Origin: Prorocentrum cordatum
Taxonomy: Eukaryota > Sar > Dinophyceae > Prorocentrales > Prorocentraceae
Reading direction: 5' to 3'
Length of the DNA stretch: 64,000 nucleotides
Assembly (NCBI GenBank): GCA_963575745.1
Contig: CAUYUJ010021058.1
Coordinates: 27,380 to 91,379, forward strand
Shown: positions 61,241 through 64,000 of the stretch, one piece after another
Position numbering within the stretch: position 1 is the stretch's first letter
Layout: the number at the start of each line of letters is the position of its first letter
Made by a program: the position numbers and the translations under genes
The notes under the pieces: generated by a model
What the model was told of the DNA's origin: nothing
What the model saw: only the letters and a program-made list of their open reading frames with translations
The model's database searches: none

Positions 61241-64000
61241 TCACGCCTGCGTGACCCGCATGTGGTGTTCTGGGTACTGCATCCAGAAGTTGAGCCACTC
61301 GGCGATCGACTGGCGCCTGAGCTCGATGGCGGGGTCCTTCTTCCCCATGACGACGGCCAGGGCTGTGGAGAGACAGCGGCCAGGGACCTTCCCCGCAGAG
61401 GCCTGGATGGCCTGGCGCCTCTGGTCGAGGATGGCCGCTGGGGTGAGGCCCATGATCTGGTGGCCGTGGGCCCCCTGCGGCCTGGAGCCCGTGTTCCACA
61501 AGCCCTTCGCGATCTTGGCGAGGGAGGCGTGCTTCCTGACCTTGGCGACGACGCGGTGAGTGCGCCTCCTCGCAGTCTTGGCCCTCTTGGTGGCCTTGGC
61601 CACGACCCGTTTCTTGGCGCCGCCCACGTCGATGCCGAGGTCGATCGCGCTGTTGGCCACCTTGACGTAGTAGCCCTTCTGCTTGAGGCCGTCGTGCACT
61701 GCGTAGGCGATCGTCTGGTTGGAGGCGACGACGGTGGTCTTGGGCGAGACTCGAAGCCCCGCGCCCGTCATGCCGGCGCAAAGGTCGGCGCCGACGCCGA
61801 TCAGATCCTTGACGACCTGTTTGGTTTGGCCCTCTGTTCTCGCGACCGTGTCGTCCACGAACGTCCACAGGCCCGCGTAGGTGTGGTTCATGTGGGCCCT
61901 CTGCAGGATCGGCCCCATGTAGACTTTGGCGAGCTTGCCGCCATTGCAGCTGCCCGCGACAATGGGCCTCTCGGCATCTACGATGTCGCTGACCCAGCCG
62001 TGCATGCGCAAGTACCTGGGCGCCAGGTAGAGCTGCACCTCCAGCGCCACGACGATCGGGGGGAAGTTCGCCCCGATGGCGGCGTCGAAGAGGAGCGCGC
62101 AGCAGACCGAGTCGTAGAACTTCTCTACGTCCATCAGCAAGGTCGCGAAGGCGACGCCGAAGGTCGCCGCCGTCTCGTCGAGCAGCGCGCTGACCAGCGC
62201 TGCTCTTAAGGCGCTGGAGCCTTTGATGGCGGTGTCCCAGAATTCCCCGAGCTCCTTGGACCACTCGTCGGTGGCGCTGGAGCGGACCTTGGCCCGCGTC
62301 TTGGGGGTGGTGGGGGGCATGCCCAAGATTCTCTCTCCGCCTGCGGGCTTGGGGGCCATGGCCCCAATGGTGGCGCAGAGCTGCTGCGGCCACAGTCCGT
62401 TGGCCTCCACGTGGTTGTAGAGCTCGGCGAGCTCCTGGATCCCTTTCTCGGGGGGCCTCTGGATGTCGATGGGGCCGATGTTGTCGACTCCTCTCGCCTT
62501 CTTCGGGTTGGCGGTGCCCGCGATGGCTTGCATGTGCTGCGGCTCGATGGGCGAGAGAGGGTCCTCTTTCGCAAGTCGCACGGCCTTCTCGTAGGCGTTG
62601 ATGATCTGCTTGGCGTTGTAGCTGTCGGACGCCCAAATGGAGCGCCAGGCGTCGGCGGAGTGGTTCATGACCGTGGATGGGTCGCCCACCGTCCTCTGGG
62701 GCTGCTTGTCCTCCAGGCGCGGCGCCTTGGGGTCGGTGACCATGCGGCGCAGCTTGCCTGGTGACTCCTTCCACGCCTGCTTCGCCCAGTCGGGGTACCG
62801 TTTTCGCGCTCGACCTGCAGCTCTCGCCATGGCCTTGTGGGTCCACTCCATGGTGGTGGCGCTGATGCGGTGCAGGTCGTCCTCGTCGCAGTACTCGAGG
62901 GTGGCGAGCTGGGTCTTCCACTCTTCGACCTCCTGCGGGTCGGTTTTGCTACCGAAGTGCTCCGTGGAGAACTCGGGGTTCTCTAGGTCGACCAACTTCT
63001 TCATGACTGTCTTGTGGATGCGCTGGCGGGCTTTGGGGTCCTTGCCGTTCGTGACCAGCGCGGTGTACCTCACGACAAGGGTGCTGAGGTGCTGCCACCA
63101 GGTGGCCTCGGGGTCCTCGGGGTACGCTCTGCCAGGCGACGCCTTCATCGTCTGCTTGGTGGTCCTGTACCCCTCTGCCCTGCCCTGGTACCTGGCCCTG
63201 TCCTCGACGGGGGCCGCATGCGTCTCCAGGAAGGCGAGCTCCAGGGTCGCGATCCACTGCGCGTACTTCGAGTTGATGTCCTCCGCGAGGTTCGGCTCAT
63301 GGTTGTGGAAGATGTGTCTTCTGCCCTCCTTGGTGCCGACCTTTGTGCCATCGAACTTCGGGAAATTGCTGACCTCGTCGGCGGCGTCGTCCCAGTTCTC
63401 CTGGGGGATGACGAAGGGGGTGGGGTCCTCCTTGGCCGTCTCGCGGTTGGCGTACAGGGCGTCGAACTCGTCGCGCAAGTGCTCTGGTAGCCTTTCCCTC
63501 CTGGTTCGCAACGCCTCCGCACGAGCCTTGGGTCTGGCTCGTGCGGGGAGGGCTTTGGGAACCTTTATAGCTTTGTACTGCCACGGCTCGGCGGTGCCCA
63601 CCGTGATCTGGATGCCGCAGTGGGTCTTCCAGGGGACTGCGTAGATGGCCTCGATCCCGATGTGCGTGGCGATGTTCGCTCGTACGATCGCGTAGTCGTA
63701 CACGGAGCCCGAGCCCTTGTCGCACGTCGCCTTGCAGTTCGGGTCGGTCAGGATGGTGCCGTTCCAGCGCGTGAGCCACGGCTTGTTGTCCCACCAGTGC
63801 GGCTCGTAGTTCCAGTCGGCCAGGATGATCCACGGGTCCGTGAGCATGTCCACGAAGGTGGAGATGGAGACCAGGATGTCCCTGTTCGCGCCTTGGTCCC
63901 GTAGGCCAGGGCGAGGGTACGCCGCCACGACGACTATGTTGCCGCTCTTGGTGTGGAGGGCCGTCGGCGTGAACCCCGCGAACGGCTGCCTCTTGTGGCA
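61241..64000 (-). CDS. LINE endonuclease-reverse transcriptase, 5' partial
   Basis: The frame is open to the window end (reads CHKRQPFAGFTPTALHTKSG at 64000), so the GTG at 63928 is not the start. Endonuclease remnants: WIILADWNYEPHWWD (the GDFN-type motif; about 63830-63790), SVYDYAIVRANIA and a THCGIQITV end. A long helical linker follows. Reverse transcriptase: KARGVDNIGPIDIQRPPEKG, LLMDVEKFYDSVCCALLF (catalytic Asp; 62139-62104), GSCNGGKLAKVYMGP and WTFVDDTVAR (FVDD box; about 61870-61845). A basic KKRVVAKATKRAKTARRRTH thumb-side segment follows. It makes cDNA at a nicked target. About 920 residues are visible. Stops at TGA 61243-61241, probably a lost Trp. Confidence 0.75.
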   Translation of the reverse strand, partial: CHKRQPFAGFTPTALHTKSGNIVVVAAYPRPGLRDQGANRDILVSISTFVDMLTDPWIILADWNYEPHWWDNKPWLTRWNGTILTDPNCKATCDKGSGSVYDYAIVRANIATHIGIEAIYAVPWKTHCGIQITVGTAEPWQYKAIKVPKALPARARPKARAEALRTRRERLPEHLRDEFDALYANRETAKEDPTPFVIPQENWDDAADEVSNFPKFDGTKVGTKEGRRHIFHNHEPNLAEDINSKYAQWIATLELAFLETHAAPVEDRARYQGRAEGYRTTKQTMKASPGRAYPEDPEATWWQHLSTLVVRYTALVTNGKDPKARQRIHKTVMKKLVDLENPEFSTEHFGSKTDPQEVEEWKTQLATLEYCDEDDLHRISATTMEWTHKAMARAAGRARKRYPDWAKQAWKESPGKLRRMVTDPKAPRLEDKQPQRTVGDPSTVMNHSADAWRSIWASDSYNAKQIINAYEKAVRLAKEDPLSPIEPQHMQAIAGTANPKKARGVDNIGPIDIQRPPEKGIQELAELYNHVEANGLWPQQLCATIGAMAPKPAGGERILGMPPTTPKTRAKVRSSATDEWSKELGEFWDTAIKGSSALRAALVSALLDETAATFGVAFATLLMDVEKFYDSVCCALLFDAAIGANFPPIVVALEVQLYLAPRYLRMHGWVSDIVDAERPIVAGSCNGGKLAKVYMGPILQRAHMNHTYAGLWTFVDDTVARTEGQTKQVVKDLIGVGADLCAGMTGAGLRVSPKTTVVASNQTIAYAVHDGLKQKGYYVKVANSAIDLGIDVGGAKKRVVAKATKRAKTARRRTHRVVAKVRKHASLAKIAKGLWNTGSRPQGAHGHQIMGLTPAAILDQRRQAIQASAGKVPGRCLSTALAVVMGKKDPAIELRRQSIAEWLNFWMQYPEHHMRVTQA

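Larger units (their letters stand above)
59642..64000 (-). mobile_element. LINE (non-LTR retrotransposon), partial, decayed
   Basis: The minus strand carries, in order, the end of an apurinic endonuclease domain, a reverse transcriptase, a Cys/His knuckle and an RNase H with Cys-rich tail. This order is that of single-ORF LINEs with APE-type endonuclease and RNase H. The 5' part lies beyond 64000. Breaks are TGA 61243-61241, a frameshift at the five-C run 60974-60978, and another at the nine-C run 60674-60682. At its 3' side it abuts or is truncated by DR copy C. Confidence 0.75.

Noticed and set aside
60627-62921. 764-codon minus-strand frame overlapping the LINE
   Set aside because: Runs in a different frame from the RT motifs (FVDD, MDVEKFYDS) and is Arg/Pro-rich, typical of a shadow in GC-rich DNA.

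Overview
The window reads as nuclear DNA of a dinoflagellate. The evidence is a nearly intact genomic copy of the dinoflagellate spliced-leader sequence at 22703-22724 (20 of 22 bases as I align it), other leader-like sequences just upstream of coding regions, GC-rich coding DNA with weak or absent punctuation, and coding families that I associate with dinoflagellate genomes: a tyrosine-recombinase retroelement, a transposase-like protein ending in a 'GQGRPLGLLFAWL'-type tail, and a LINE. The species cannot be named from sequence alone. No rRNA, tRNA, CRISPR array, bacterial operon or organellar gene was recognised.

Layout. 0-2.5 kb: GGA microsatellite, GC minisatellites and a MITE. 2.56-7.66 kb: a decayed tyrosine-recombinase (DIRS/Ngaro-like) retroelement in three reading-frame pieces, with most of the reverse transcriptase missing. 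7.7-13.4 kb: a cluster of small foldback and TIR elements from four families, plus minisatellites. 13.7-18.5 kb: a transposase-like gene broken by one insertion or intron, one TGA and one frameshift. 18.6-29.8 kb: dispersed repeats with matched ends, a poly(A) retrocopy, hairpin-bearing tandem arrays, very large CA/GT inverted repeats, a spliced-leader-tagged retropseudogene (22.70-23.04 kb) and a short unrecognised gene (27.03-27.56 kb). 29.9-33.86 kb: the largest host-like coding region, an unrecognised two-part protein with a Cys-rich N-terminus and a helical C-terminus. 33.9-39.7 kb: low-complexity DNA with a 100-base assembly gap. 40.0-44.5 kb: a nested satellite. 44.5-59.6 kb: more mobile-element relics, trinucleotide tracts and satellites. 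59.64-64.0 kb: a minus-strand LINE that runs off the window end.

The coding parts do not form an operon or pathway. What links them is retroposition: reverse transcriptases in the window (one largely deleted, one nearly whole), leader-tagged copies of mRNAs, a poly(A) copy, and many non-autonomous elements with inverted ends. Most long open frames elsewhere are by-products of GGA, GAT, CA, GGGGCCTCTTGG and GGGTGGGTCGC repeats and are not annotated as genes.

All family assignments come from reading motifs, without database search. Interior splice sites are uncertain because dinoflagellate introns often lack GT-AG ends.
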